Source: Globisporangium splendens (taxonomy: Eukaryota; Oomycota; Peronosporomycetes; Pythiales; Pythiaceae). Taken from it: DNA of 64,000 nt. The DNA lies in NCBI GenBank assembly GCA_006386115.1, contig VFIW01000122.1:1-64000 (forward strand), written 5' to 3'. The translations under genes and the position numbers were made by a program. Under the pieces are notes generated by a model that ran no database searches, had not been told where the DNA came from, and saw only the letters and a list, made by a program, of their open reading frames with translations. Of this stretch, positions 52,552 to 63,045 are shown one piece after another (within the stretch, counting starts at the first letter, position 1; every line of letters begins with the position of its first letter).

Positions 52552-54976
52552 CTATGCCGATTTGCTTTTTCCAGGAAGCTGTGCATCGCCATCTCTGCTG
52601 CTACTGGTATGATACTCTTCGAGCGTGAACACGCGGCGCCAGTCGACTCCCAAAGTCTGTTTCTCCAGGAAGAAGAACGTGAGGCAGTTGCGCCAGATGC
52701 TGCCCCGCGAGTACGCGCGCGACGTGTTTTCGTTTTTCACGAACTCGTTCGTCGTGAGCGCCGCGGCCACGAGGTACGCATGGAACCCCAGAAGGTACGC
52801 GATCCAGGCCACCTGCACGATGTCGAGCACCACGATGCAGAAGAGCACCGGGTGGAAATGCACGGCCCACCAAAGCGCATACCATCTTCCACGCCCACCA
52901 TCGTACCACTCGCCCAGACTCTCTAGGTGGCTCGCAAATTGCCAGCACGCGACGAGCTCCAGACAGATCGAGAGCACGGCAAACAAGAGAAACCCAAAAA
53001 AATAGTGGTGGTTGTATGCGCCGACGGCGTTGTTCACGAACGGACAGTAGTGGTCAAACTTGGCGATGCACGCGTTCATCTCGGCGCAGTGCTTGGCGCG
53101 CAGCGGACGGCGATGGAGACACGTGAGACAGAGCTTCGTGGCGCTCGGGCGCTTGGATTCCACGAGCGTGCGGATGTTCTCGAGCTTTTCGTGGTACAAC
53201 GTCGTCACGACACCGGCGTCCAAAGTCGCAGTCTTGTACAAGCACACGCACATCGCGAGAATGGAGAGCAAGGTGCATATCTGGAAGCTTGTGGTGGTGC
53301 CGCGCGCAAAAAGCGGGAAACCTGCCACGAGCCACGCGATGGACGCGACGTTCACGCCAAAGAGCAGCGCTGCGGCTTTCTTCTTGTCGCCGTAGGACCC
53401 GCGCTGCAGTAACTTGAGCAGCGCGATCGTGATCGCGACCAGCACGCCCTGCTGCCACATGATGCGGAAGAAGCCGTGGCTGAACACGACGATCGCGCAA
53501 CTCGCAGGTAAAAACAGCCAAGGCACAAAGAACGAGAGCTTGTACACGTTGTCCTCGAGCGTTTGTTTCTAAATGGGAGAAGGGAAAAGTAATGTAAGCC
53601 ACTCAATCACTTGTACAAAATTGTCAACAGCAATAGAACACACGCACAGGAATGGATGTCCACTTTGCGAGTTGCTGGAGCTGCCGGTCTTCCTCTAGTA
53701 GATGCAGTGTCGTGGAGTTTGGTGCCGCGTGTTTGCGCGCGCAACCGAGCGGCATCTCGCCCGCGGCATTTGTAATCGTTGGATCAGCACCGCAGTCGAG
53801 GAGCATGCGCACAGCAAGACCCACATCGTTGGTCGCCGCGTGATGCAATGCTGCAGGGGAGAACACGAAGCCTCATATGAGGAAAACGAGGGGATAATCC
53901 AAAGGATGAGTACCATATCGTACCGGTGTTGCCTTCTGTGTCCTGCAAGTCGATCGATGCCTGGAGACTGAGCACCATGCGGTACGAGTCGAGGTGGAAC
54001 CGCTGCCGGCTTGAGAGCAGCATCAACGCCGTCTTCCCAACCTTGTCTGTCCATTTCAAATACCAAAGCATCCACACATTGCGGTAAACATCAGTGATGA
54101 ACAAGGCAGAGCTGCCTATAATGAACACAGAGAAAACGAACCTTTTACGCGGACATCGATGTCGGTGCCTTTCGCGATCAAATACGCCGCCGTAATTGGG
54201 AAACAGCGCTACCAGACACATGTGGGCATGGTAAAGATACCTTAGTTGCACGATCAAAAAGCCTTCGAGAGCATATAACGAACGAGCTGGAGCTGAAATG
54301 ATACCTGGATGCAGAGCAGGAACGGATTGAACCCCGCAGCGTCCGTGAAACCCGCATCCGCACCTTGACGCAGCAACAGCTCAACGGCGTAGATGTGGTT
54401 GTGGTACGCTGCCCAGAACAGCGGCGTCGTCTGCAACTCACCTCCGAGCGGGTCCACCTCGATCTGCGACTTCAACACGGGGTCTTGAAATAGGAACCTA
54501 AGCACGGCAATATGTCCACGGCTCGTTAATGAGATCCACAGAGCTACAGAGTCGCACACGCATGCATGTCTTGGTTCTTACTCTAAAATGCGCATTTTGC
54601 TGTTGATTGCCGCATGGTGCAGCAGCGTCGCGTTCGACGCTTCCTCCACGGCATTGATATCGAAATCCGCATCCTACACACACATTAACAGCACATACAC
54701 ACAAAATGCTTAGTCCACATCCCCAGCAGCAGCATATCCATCCACACAGAGTACAGGCAATCGTACCTCTTGGATGAGCTGCTTCAACTCCTCCAGGAGC
54801 CCGTGGCGCGCGCAGTCGAACACCGTCGGACGCTGCAGCGGTGCCTCGCATTTCGCGCATATCGGCGCGCTGTCAGCGACCTGCTGGTCGTTCTGCTGCT
54901 CGCGTTGACGTGCAGGAGACACTGCGGCGTCTTGTTCCGCGGGCGCGACGCCGCATGTGGCGCAGATCAGGCGCAT
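52552..54976 (-). CDS. Ankyrin-repeat protein S-acyltransferase, Akr1/ZDHHC17 type with DHYC active site
   Basis: Seven exons: complement of 52552-53568, 53648-53850, 53924-54046, 54142-54208, 54305-54497, 54582-54673, 54767-54976; 634 residues, all phases consistent. A short Cys-x2-Cys start (LICATCGVA ... ICAKC) is followed by about five ankyrin repeats (TPLFWAAYHNHIYAVELLLR, KTALMLLSS, ALHHAATNDVGLAVRMLLDC). Four or more membrane segments and the cysteine-rich catalytic domain follow (CLTCLHRRPLRAKHC, then FDHYCPFVNNAVGAYNHHYF). The DHYC tetrad instead of DHHC is the form found in yeast Akr1/Akr2. It palmitoylates cytosolic faces of membrane proteins, usually at the Golgi. An ATG at 55084 would add 36 residues. 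Confidence 0.92.
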
Positions 54977-55562
54977 TCTGCTCTTGCTTGTCTTCTTCGC
55001 TTGTGTGGATCGAGCGAGTCGCACGTGACTGTTGTCTGTCTCCCTTCCTAGCAGGCGACCATCACTCTGACCAAGAAAGTGCACCTACTCCATTTTCAGT
55101 GCATTTCCGTCAATACTGACACTAATCGATGATGTTTATGCTTGAACAACGATTCAGTCAAAACGATGAAAACTTCAATGTACTCTCTCTAGTTAATTGG
55201 AAGCAGTTTACTCTCTACTTGTGATTTTTGCAGCTCCGCAATCCAATCCCCCAACGCATTTTCCCCATTGTGAATGCGCTCACATTGCACTTGTATCAAT
55301 AGGACAAGTGCATCGTTTCCTTCTCCTCCTGGTGCACGAGGTCGCGCACATGAGGCGCTAGTGTTGCGCTTCCAAAAGGGCTGTCCGCTCAACTCATATC
55401 GCTTTGAATGCAAGATATTTGCAGCCATGAGCTCATATAAATAACTCCATCTCGCAACAGTCTCAATCCTCATTCATCACCACATTATTGCTGCAGTGTG
55501 CAAGCGAGAATGCGAAGCGTACTGTAGACGAGTCGCGCCAACCAAAGCCGTCCAGCAGCATC
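54977..55562. other. Divergent intergenic region
   Basis: Separates the ankyrin-DHYC gene from the decayed gene at 55563. A minus-strand frame at 55189-55473 has no recognisable content. Nothing else seen. Confidence 0.4.
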
Positions 55563-58500
55563 ATGCATGTGACACAACCTTCTCCAAGAAGCGCACATGT
55601 CGTTGTTGAAGCAGCGCAGCCATCGACGACTCCCGTCTCAGTCGAGACGTTCCCGTTTCGAGACGCGTCGTCAAAAGTCTCAGCCACCAATACTGCGAAT
55701 CAGCATCCGAGTGCGCACTCACGATTGTACGCGCAGGCCGTCGACCTCCGCGAGCACAAGGACCTCGTGTTTCGGCAGTTCGGTCTCCACAAATCCAGGA
55801 ATAAAGCCGCGCATTCGGACAGTTCTTCTCCCCTCAGTGCCTCCAAAGTCACCTCCATGGGCACAACGCGATCATCTGCACATGCAAACATTACTCCAAC
55901 AACGCTTCAGCGAACCACCACTTCACGCAACCTTGTTCACTCGCCAAGAGCGCATCCACATCCTCAAAGTCAAAGCCAAAAGCAGGGAAAACATCACAAA
56001 AGCACAGCGAAGGTCGTCTATGTGTCCTCCAGCGGAAGGAATGTATTGAGCACGGCTGCACGCACATTCTCGGTCAAATCAACCATGGAAAGCCGTCAAT
56101 TAGTCTCTCCAAGGTGCAAAGTAGTTTCAGCGTCAGCGTCAGGCTCTCGAAGAAACCCCCAGATCGTGTCGCGACAAAGTGTCCACATCAGCAAGACACA
56201 AACGCCAAGTGCACGGCACCGTCCATCAAGCGCACCGATTGCGTCCACCACCACCAACACTGCACAGAGGAAAATGGATTCGTCTCAATTTGCAAACACC
56301 AGCAAAACACGCGGGAATAGCTCCTGCGGTGTCAACTCATCCTCAGGCTCGAGTCACGTACCCCAGAAGCATTCCAATCCAAGTGCAAGGACAACAGCCG
56401 CACAAAGTCACCATCTGACCTCTAATAAGCTTCCGCCAAAAGACAGAGCTGGCGATTGCGCTCCATCAAAAGGCAAACGGCCGTCCATGCGCATTGGCGT
56501 CCCACCTGCGGCACTTGACAACTCTGCTCCAGTGCTGGTCCAAGTGTCGCGGCGCACGTCGTCGCCCAGCATGATCTCGCCCAGCGTGGCCGAGTTTGGG
56601 ATACGCAAGCGGCCAAGCGTGGCGCCGATCTCATCCTCACCCCAGCAACAGCCTGCGGTTCCGCAGCCACGAGCCTTGATGCTGCTTCGGCGAGACAGCA
56701 AGATGGATCGACTCGTCGAGCAGCTCTCGGTGCTCAAGACCACGCTCGGACTCTCGGACGAGGACCTCCAGTGGAAGGTCGAGAGCACCAAGGGGAACGC
56801 GTTCTTGGCCGCCGAGCGCCACCTGAGCGACAGCGAAGAGCGGTACGACCGACCCGTGTACGAAGTGCAGCTCTTGACGCAGACCCCGTGCGAAGAAGTG
56901 AGCGCGACGCTCGTCAAGCACGTGCGCGCGCTACTGCAGCAGGCACAGACGATCGCCGACAGCAAACCCGTGCTCGCAGCGTGTCAGAGTGACGTCACGC
57001 GGCTCAAGAAAGAGCTTTTGGATGCGCGCATCGCCGCAGAGCTACAGCGCACCAAAGAGGACGCGGCTTTGGCTGGTACAAACGAAGTTGGTGGTGGAAA
57101 TACAGCTAGTATCACTCATGACGCCCGGATGCGATTGCAGTAGCTACCCAGCAGCTCGAGGACGCGAAAGCGCGCATTCTCTAGGTCCAGGAGCAGCTAG
57201 AAGTGGACATGAGTACACTCAACGACATGCTCGTAGCTCTGGGCACCGAGACCGATCGGCTCGTGGAAACGTGCGCAGCGTTCATACTTCTGTCCCCCGA
57301 GACTGCCGAAGTCAGCAACGCGCTGCTCGCAGTCTTGAAGCGAATCCCCGAGTGCGCCGTCGCGGACAGGGAGAAATTCGTGGCACTGCGTGATCAAGCG
57401 ACCGAGGCGGCGCAGAAGCTACGCGGCTCGAAACTGCGGGATCTCAAGAAGAAAGAGAGCGACTTGGCCAAGACCATGACGGACATTGAGGTTTGGGAGA
57501 CACGGCGCGACAACGCCAAGGAGTATCCTCTGGAGCGCGCGAGACGCGACACACAGTGACGCCGAGACCACGGAAACGACAACCTGCAAGCGCTGAGACT
57601 GCTGCGCACTCTGGTGCCTCGGGACGTGCAGCAGCTCACGGTCGAGATGACCATCGATCGCGCGGTGAAAGATGGAAATGTGCTGTTCACATACGACCTG
57701 GCATGTACATCAAGCAAAACCGGTTCCTGCATTGGCTCGTGTCCCACGAGAGCGATGTCGCGCGCGACAATTTCCTCGCAATCAAGTGCGCATCCTGGTT
57801 TCTCAACTTTACGAGCTACGACATCAACGAACTACGCGCCGTGGTCGCCGTGCTGCCGGAGACGGGCTTCGAGTTCGACAAGGACGGCAAAAAAGCCGAC
57901 TGGGAGACGCAGTTCATGGACCACGTACACACGCTCGTGAAGCAGCAGAACAGGGAGACCGTCAAATGCGGATGGGATCCGGTCCGGAAGACAAGGTGCG
58001 ACGTGCCGCTGCAGCCGCTCACGCCCAAGCAGCTCGTGAACGCCGTGTATCGGTACCCGAGTGAGACCGAGATCCAGGCGCGGATCACCAAGTTTGAGCT
58101 TTAGAAGAAACGACTGGGCCAGAAGCGAGACACATTCCGGAGTCTGGAAAACGAAGCAATCCCGGCGGCCAAGGCTGAGTACCTCGCGATCGCCGACGAT
58201 GCACGCTGCGACGCGCTCCATCGCTCCTTTGGCAAAGCCACGCTCATCCAGATGCGCGACGCCGCCAAGCACGCGTTCCAGACGCTGTGCAAGACGCGAG
58301 ACACGCTGAAGTCCGAGATCGCGCATGGTGAGACCCAGTGGCAGGCGATGGCGTCAACTTTCAAGCAGTACTTGGCCGAAGTCGACAAGATCCGAAAATT
58401 GGACCCGGAAGTCCCCAATGCGCGGATCCGAGGTCCGTTCCCGAGTGAGATCGCCCTCAAGCTCCGTGAACGCGCGGCGTTCAAAAAGCTCTCGGTGGAG

Positions 58501-59491
58501 GAAGAAGCCCAGGCGCGGAAGCTCGAACTGGACAATGCGATCGCAAGCCGGGGCAAGGAGCTCGGTGGTGAGGTCGCTGCTGCTGCTGGGGATGTTGTGG
58601 ACTCGTTGCCTGGGCTAACTGCTGGAGAAGCTCTAGGAGTAACGGTTTTCGACAAATTGGCGAATGCTAATGCTGCTATTACGACTCCAGCCGAAGATGG
58701 AGCTCCTCCGCAGCCAAGGACATCGTTTCGTTGCGTCAAGTCCTTGCAGGTATCCACCGAAGTCCTGCGGTTTCTGCAGCCCCCATCGGATCAAACGGCA
58801 AGCTGCTGGTGGTGGCAGCATAGCACCCAGGCTGGAGCGCACGGCATCGAGTGCGACTCCAACAAAGGCAGCGGGAAAAGTAGCGGACACTGTAGCGGGG
58901 TTCATCAAGATCAAGCGCTATGCGTCCGATCACTCGATGGATTTGCGAAATCTCGGCCAGACAGACAGCGGCAAAGCTGCACCATCAATACCAACTCCTG
59001 CTGCTGCGATAATCCCCGTGCGACCGAAATCCAAAGCACTGCTGCAACTTTTGGAAAAGAGCGAAGCGCAAGCGAATTCAAACGAGCAAGCGTCAGAATC
59101 AAAAGCACCGCCGCTGAAGAACATGGACATGTTTAGCGAGCTCAAAAATCGTTTCCGGAAGAAAACAACGGAGAATGGCGATAAAGACGACGAGACCAAC
59201 TCCTCCACGACCAATGAGCCAGATGATCCAGCGAGACCGCCGCCAGCGCCGATGAAAGCCATGAACTTCCTCGACGAACTCAAGCAGAAGTCGCAGCAAA
59301 AGAAGAAGACAACTGCACCATCAGATTCCCAGCAACCAGACTCTCATACCGCTGCTACTTCACGTCCGATGGAGGCAACACAGGATACCAATCCCTGTCT
59401 CATCGCTTCGCCGCCCACTGCTCCAGTTCGAATGTTATCACCTATGTCGTTTCTCGACGAGTTGCGCGCCAAAGTCAAGTCCACAGAGTAG
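55563..59491 (+). pseudogene. Large decayed coiled-coil protein gene
   Basis: About 1,300 codons can be followed on the plus strand, but with at least six lesions: shifts near 57125, 57700 and between 58700 and 58790, and in-frame stops TAG 57183, TGA 57557 and TAG 58102. Content in order: a Ser/Thr/His-rich disordered N-terminus (to about 56660); coiled coil starting SKMDRLVEQLSVLKTTLG; a helical middle (TDRLVETCAAFILLSPE, MYIKQNRFLHWLVSHES, ELRAVVAVLPETGFEFDKDG); more helices (KYLAEVDKIRKLDPEVPNA-like at 58370); and a disordered C-terminus with three copies of a short motif (MFSELKNRF, MNFLDELKQK, MSFLDELRAK). The size and domains suggest a cytoskeletal or scaffold protein, but I do not recognise the family. 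The number of lesions makes consensus error unlikely as the only cause. Confidence 0.65.
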
Positions 59492-59565
59492 CATCTAAAG
59501 ATCTCCCCAATCGGCTTACCTGCTGCATGATGGTAATCGCATCGCTCTCTTACGTCATTGCTACT

Positions 59566-60527
59566 CTACGCCTTTGCTCCTGGTTTGGATTTTGCTGCGT
59601 TGTACTTTTGCATTCGCGCCATCGTCTTTTCGTGCAGCATTTGCTGCATACTGAGCACGTCGTCGGTCCTGCTGGCGAGCGCTGCGGCAAGTTCCTTTTG
59701 CTTCTCGAGTCGATACGCGCTCAGATGCTCTTCGTCCTCCAGCGTATTGGAGTCTGTAGCAGCATTTTGAGTCGTTGTCCTCGAAGACCCCAGCAGCACC
59801 ACGTTTCCCGCTTCTGTGCGAACTTCCAGGGATGACAGCGACTTTGGTTTTCCCATAAAGAAAGACAAAGAGCAATGTTAGGAGCTTTGATGTGATGCAA
59901 TAGAAGCCCAAAAAGTTGTCGACTCACGGGAATGTTCTTGAGCTGGCGTCCGTTGCTGCGTCGCGCTCCCGCCGGTCCTTGGAGGCACATGCCGGTGTCT
60001 ATCCTTCCACGACACAAAGGCAAAAAGCACGACAAGTACAATTAGTATCGCATTTACAACGCGCACTGCTAAATGGATAGCAGCTTCGTACGCGGATCGA
60101 AGAACGCGCCGTGGACCTTGCACTGGATGAAGCCCTCGCAGAAGAAGTCGCTGTCGTCAAAGTCGAGCTCCAGGCGCGCGTGCGGGCAGCTGTTGACGAA
60201 TGCGCGCGGCTGCTGCGAGTCTGCGCAGAAGAACACGAAGCCCGTCGCGAGACTGCGAGCCTTGCTGGCGCGGGGTTTTGCTGCTGGCGGTGCTTCTGCA
60301 TTAGCGTCAACAGAGGGAGGCTGCTCGGAGTCGATGACGAGCGGGAACTTGAGCGCTTTGCCATCAAGCGCAAGCAGCTCTGCGACTGAGCACAGCACGC
60401 GAGGGGCTGCAGATGGAGTAGACGCAGAGGATGCGCTGCTGTTGCCACTGCAGCTACAGAGCGCGCGACTCTGCAGTCTGAGCGCCACCGCCACCTCCGA
60501 GCGCATGCGCGACAATCGGATCGCCAT
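59566..60527 (-). CDS. Rieske [2Fe-2S] domain protein, probably organellar
   Basis: Complement of 59566-59841, 59928-59998, 60092-60527; 260 residues with consistent phases. A basic N-terminus (MAIRLSRMRSEVAVALRLQS) fits an organelle presequence. The Rieske cluster ligands are present: CPHARLELDF for the first Cys/His pair and QCKVHGAFFDP for the second. The exon 1-2 join gives DPHTGMCLQGPAG, the usual third loop, followed by an LKNIP strand and EVRTEAGNVVLL. A ~65-residue charged helical tail (YRLEKQKELAAALASRTDDV ... MARMQKYNAAKS) follows and is extra to simple Rieske ferredoxins. It should carry electrons as an auxiliary ferredoxin; the partner enzyme is unknown. The exon 2-3 acceptor is the least certain splice. 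Confidence 0.8.
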
Positions 60528-60804
60528 ATTCGCCTTCTGGAGGCATCAACACCATGGTTTCCTCGAATTGTTTGTGTGTACAAACTATAAAACTATAGAT
60601 TCTACTAACTATAAATTAACGAGTCTGCACAATCCTCCAAGTTGGTCAAGAATAGAAATTATAAAGCAAGACAGGAAATATTGCAAAATGGAAATTAAAT
60701 TAGGGAAATGTAATCTTTACTGCCGAGACTGTCTAAGTTAGTAGTGGTACAATGGCGTCTCTCTTTGTCAATAGATGGTTGCACTGCTTCGAGTGTCGAA
60801 AGAT

Positions 60805-63045
60805 CTAACTGTGCGACGGCGCCTTCACGTGGAACGCGGGCGTGGGCACGGGCTCGTGAATCGAGATCTGCTTGGCGCAGTGGAAGTACGTCTGCACGAG
60901 GCTCTTGTACTCGGGCACCGAGCGCGCGAGCTCCGTGAACGGAATCGCGTCGACCCAGGACGTCGAGGTCGAGGTTGAAGCCGGCTGGCTGAATCGCCCG
61001 CCCTTGCGTTGCTTCGTGATGCGGTTGTAGCGCTGGATCATCTGGTGCAACGGGGTGTCGAACACGTCCCAGCTGATCATCGCCGCCGTGCGCACGAGAC
61101 CGTGAATCTCGAACAGCTGCGAGGCTTCGGCGCCGAGAATGGACTCGTCCGAGCGCGCGCACAGCACGATGCGGTTGCCCGGGTACGTCAGGTACAGCAG
61201 GATGTGGTAGTAGCAGTAGCGCACGTCGCGGTTCCAGTGCAGGAAGAGGTGTCGGAACTGCGCTTCGAACACCTGCACGAGCGCCGAACGCAGGGTCATC
61301 GAGAACGCTCCGAAGTGCTTGAGCAGGAAGAGCTCCGTACCCTTGAGGATCTCGAAGTGCTCGGATTCCAGCAGGCACGTGAACACATGGCTCATGAGCT
61401 CGGTATCAATTGTGAATTCGTTGTTGCCGGCGTACACCGTTGGTTCGTTGCGGAAGTAGGCTGGGAACTCGGTGATGAGGCGCTCCAGGTACTGCAGACA
61501 GATCTCGACGTGGTGCGGAAGCATGTAGTTGGTGCTCTTGAGGATGGTCATCAGCATTGGATGGATCAGGAACTGGTTTTCACGCAGTAGGGTCAGCGAT
61601 TGACGGGAGAAGAAAGCGCTTGGCGAGTTCTCCTTCAGCGCGCTCATCCGAGGCGACTTTGGCTCGAACTTGACGCTGTTCACGCGTTCTTCTACTTCGT
61701 CGTCATCGGCTGCAGGTTGCTCCAAAGCGTTCACTTGGCTCTGGAAGATCGTTTCCGTCAGCGCCATGACTTGTTCCACGAGGATCGGGAACCCAGGGAT
61801 GCACTTCCACTCGATGCGCCCCCACGCACTGCCTGGTGAAGTCAGGTGCTGGATGAGGTTGCCGCAGATCATCATGCGAGCATCGCTGCTCTCGAGGACC
61901 GACTCGAGGAAGTGCACACTCGGGTACCAGAACTCCTCGCGGCTGAATGGCGCCATCTCGGCGTTGCACTTGGAGAACATGGTGTGCTGCCACTTGAAGA
62001 TGGCCATGGCCATGGTGGACTGACGACCCGAGTTGTGGTTGTCAGCTGAGGATGAGGTTCGCGATGGAATAGGTTTAGTTGGCTGCAGTTTGTCGGTGAT
62101 CTTTTCCCACAAGAACGGGATGCGGATGAAGCTCACCGCGATCAGCTCCGAGAGCAGCTCGTGGACCTGGGTCATCCAGGCTGCTTTCTTCTTGCTGATG
62201 AGCGAGTCTTCAGCGAACTGCAGCGTGGCTTGATGCAACTCGAGGTATTTGCGCGCGAACAGACAGAGCGGAGGTGCCGCCAGTTGCTGGTGGCGCTTGC
62301 TTTTCTTGAGAAAGTTGCGTCGAGACGATTTCTTCGCTGGTGGTTGCGCCGAAGACGCCGTCGCGGGGACGACCTTGAACGAGCTGCGGCGTTCCAACCG
62401 CACGCTGCTCACGCGGCGTTTGCGTCCGTCGCTCTCCTGGCCACGATGCACAGTGCAGCCACCGCTCGCGAGCGCATTCAGGACGACATCAAACTCGTGG
62501 CGCGCCAGAATAGCGCGCACCAACAACACCGCGGCTTGCTTCACCTGCTGGGTAAACACGCTGTCGTCTTCAGTAGCAAGCAGCGGCAGCACGCACTCCC
62601 AGAGCTGGAGCAGCGTCTCCACCAGGGCTTGGGCTGTCACGGTCTTGGTCTTCTTGCTGCTGGTGCCAACGAACGTCTCCTCCCTCGCCGCGAGCATCAG
62701 TGTGAGTTTCTCCATCATCTGGACGGACAATGCGTCTCCGGATCCTGGAAACGAGTTGATGGACGATTGGGGCGACGCCACCGTTGTCGCGGACGATCGG
62801 CACGACGAGCTGGAGAAGCGCGAGCCCGAGGACGACGACGAAGGAGCCGCGTTCTGCTGCTCCACGGCGCTCTTGACAACGCGGAAAAAGGTCGCGGGCA
62901 GCGTCGTCGTCGTGTCGGGGGCCAGGCATCCGGCCATGAGCATCGCTGGGGCTTTAGAGGACGAACTGCCGCTGGTCTTGTGCTTGAAGACCCGGAAGAG
63001 CTTGGTGACGGCGTGCGAGAGCCGATGCGAAGAAGACACTGCCAT
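60805..63045 (-). CDS. Large conserved protein, DUF1765-like
   Basis: 746 residues from ATG 63045 to TAG 60805, no introns. The N-terminus is basic (SHRLSHAVTKLFRVFKHK). Ser-rich and basic linkers (VSSVRLERRSSFKVV, RRNFLKKSKRHQQ) lead to a helical core: WMTQVHELLSELIAVSFIRI, WKCIPGFPILVEQ, LRENQFLIHPMLMTILKSTN, HWNRDVRYCYYHILLYLTYP. The tryptophan/tyrosine-rich HW-x-VRY-xxYHxLLY block near the end recalls the fungal DUF1765 family, for which no biochemical function is established; the assignment is by memory of that pattern only. Frame continues upstream to an ATG at 63231, but that stretch is low in coding character. Plus-strand frames across this gene are shadows. Confidence 0.75.
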   Translation of the reverse strand: MAVSSSHRLSHAVTKLFRVFKHKTSGSSSSKAPAMLMAGCLAPDTTTTLPATFFRVVKSAVEQQNAAPSSSSSGSRFSSSSCRSSATTVASPQSSINSFPGSGDALSVQMMEKLTLMLAAREETFVGTSSKKTKTVTAQALVETLLQLWECVLPLLATEDDSVFTQQVKQAAVLLVRAILARHEFDVVLNALASGGCTVHRGQESDGRKRRVSSVRLERRSSFKVVPATASSAQPPAKKSSRRNFLKKSKRHQQLAAPPLCLFARKYLELHQATLQFAEDSLISKKKAAWMTQVHELLSELIAVSFIRIPFLWEKITDKLQPTKPIPSRTSSSADNHNSGRQSTMAMAIFKWQHTMFSKCNAEMAPFSREEFWYPSVHFLESVLESSDARMMICGNLIQHLTSPGSAWGRIEWKCIPGFPILVEQVMALTETIFQSQVNALEQPAADDDEVEERVNSVKFEPKSPRMSALKENSPSAFFSRQSLTLLRENQFLIHPMLMTILKSTNYMLPHHVEICLQYLERLITEFPAYFRNEPTVYAGNNEFTIDTELMSHVFTCLLESEHFEILKGTELFLLKHFGAFSMTLRSALVQVFEAQFRHLFLHWNRDVRYCYYHILLYLTYPGNRIVLCARSDESILGAEASQLFEIHGLVRTAAMISWDVFDTPLHQMIQRYNRITKQRKGGRFSQPASTSTSTSWVDAIPFTELARSVPEYKSLVQTYFHCAKQISIHEPVPTPAFHVKAPSHS

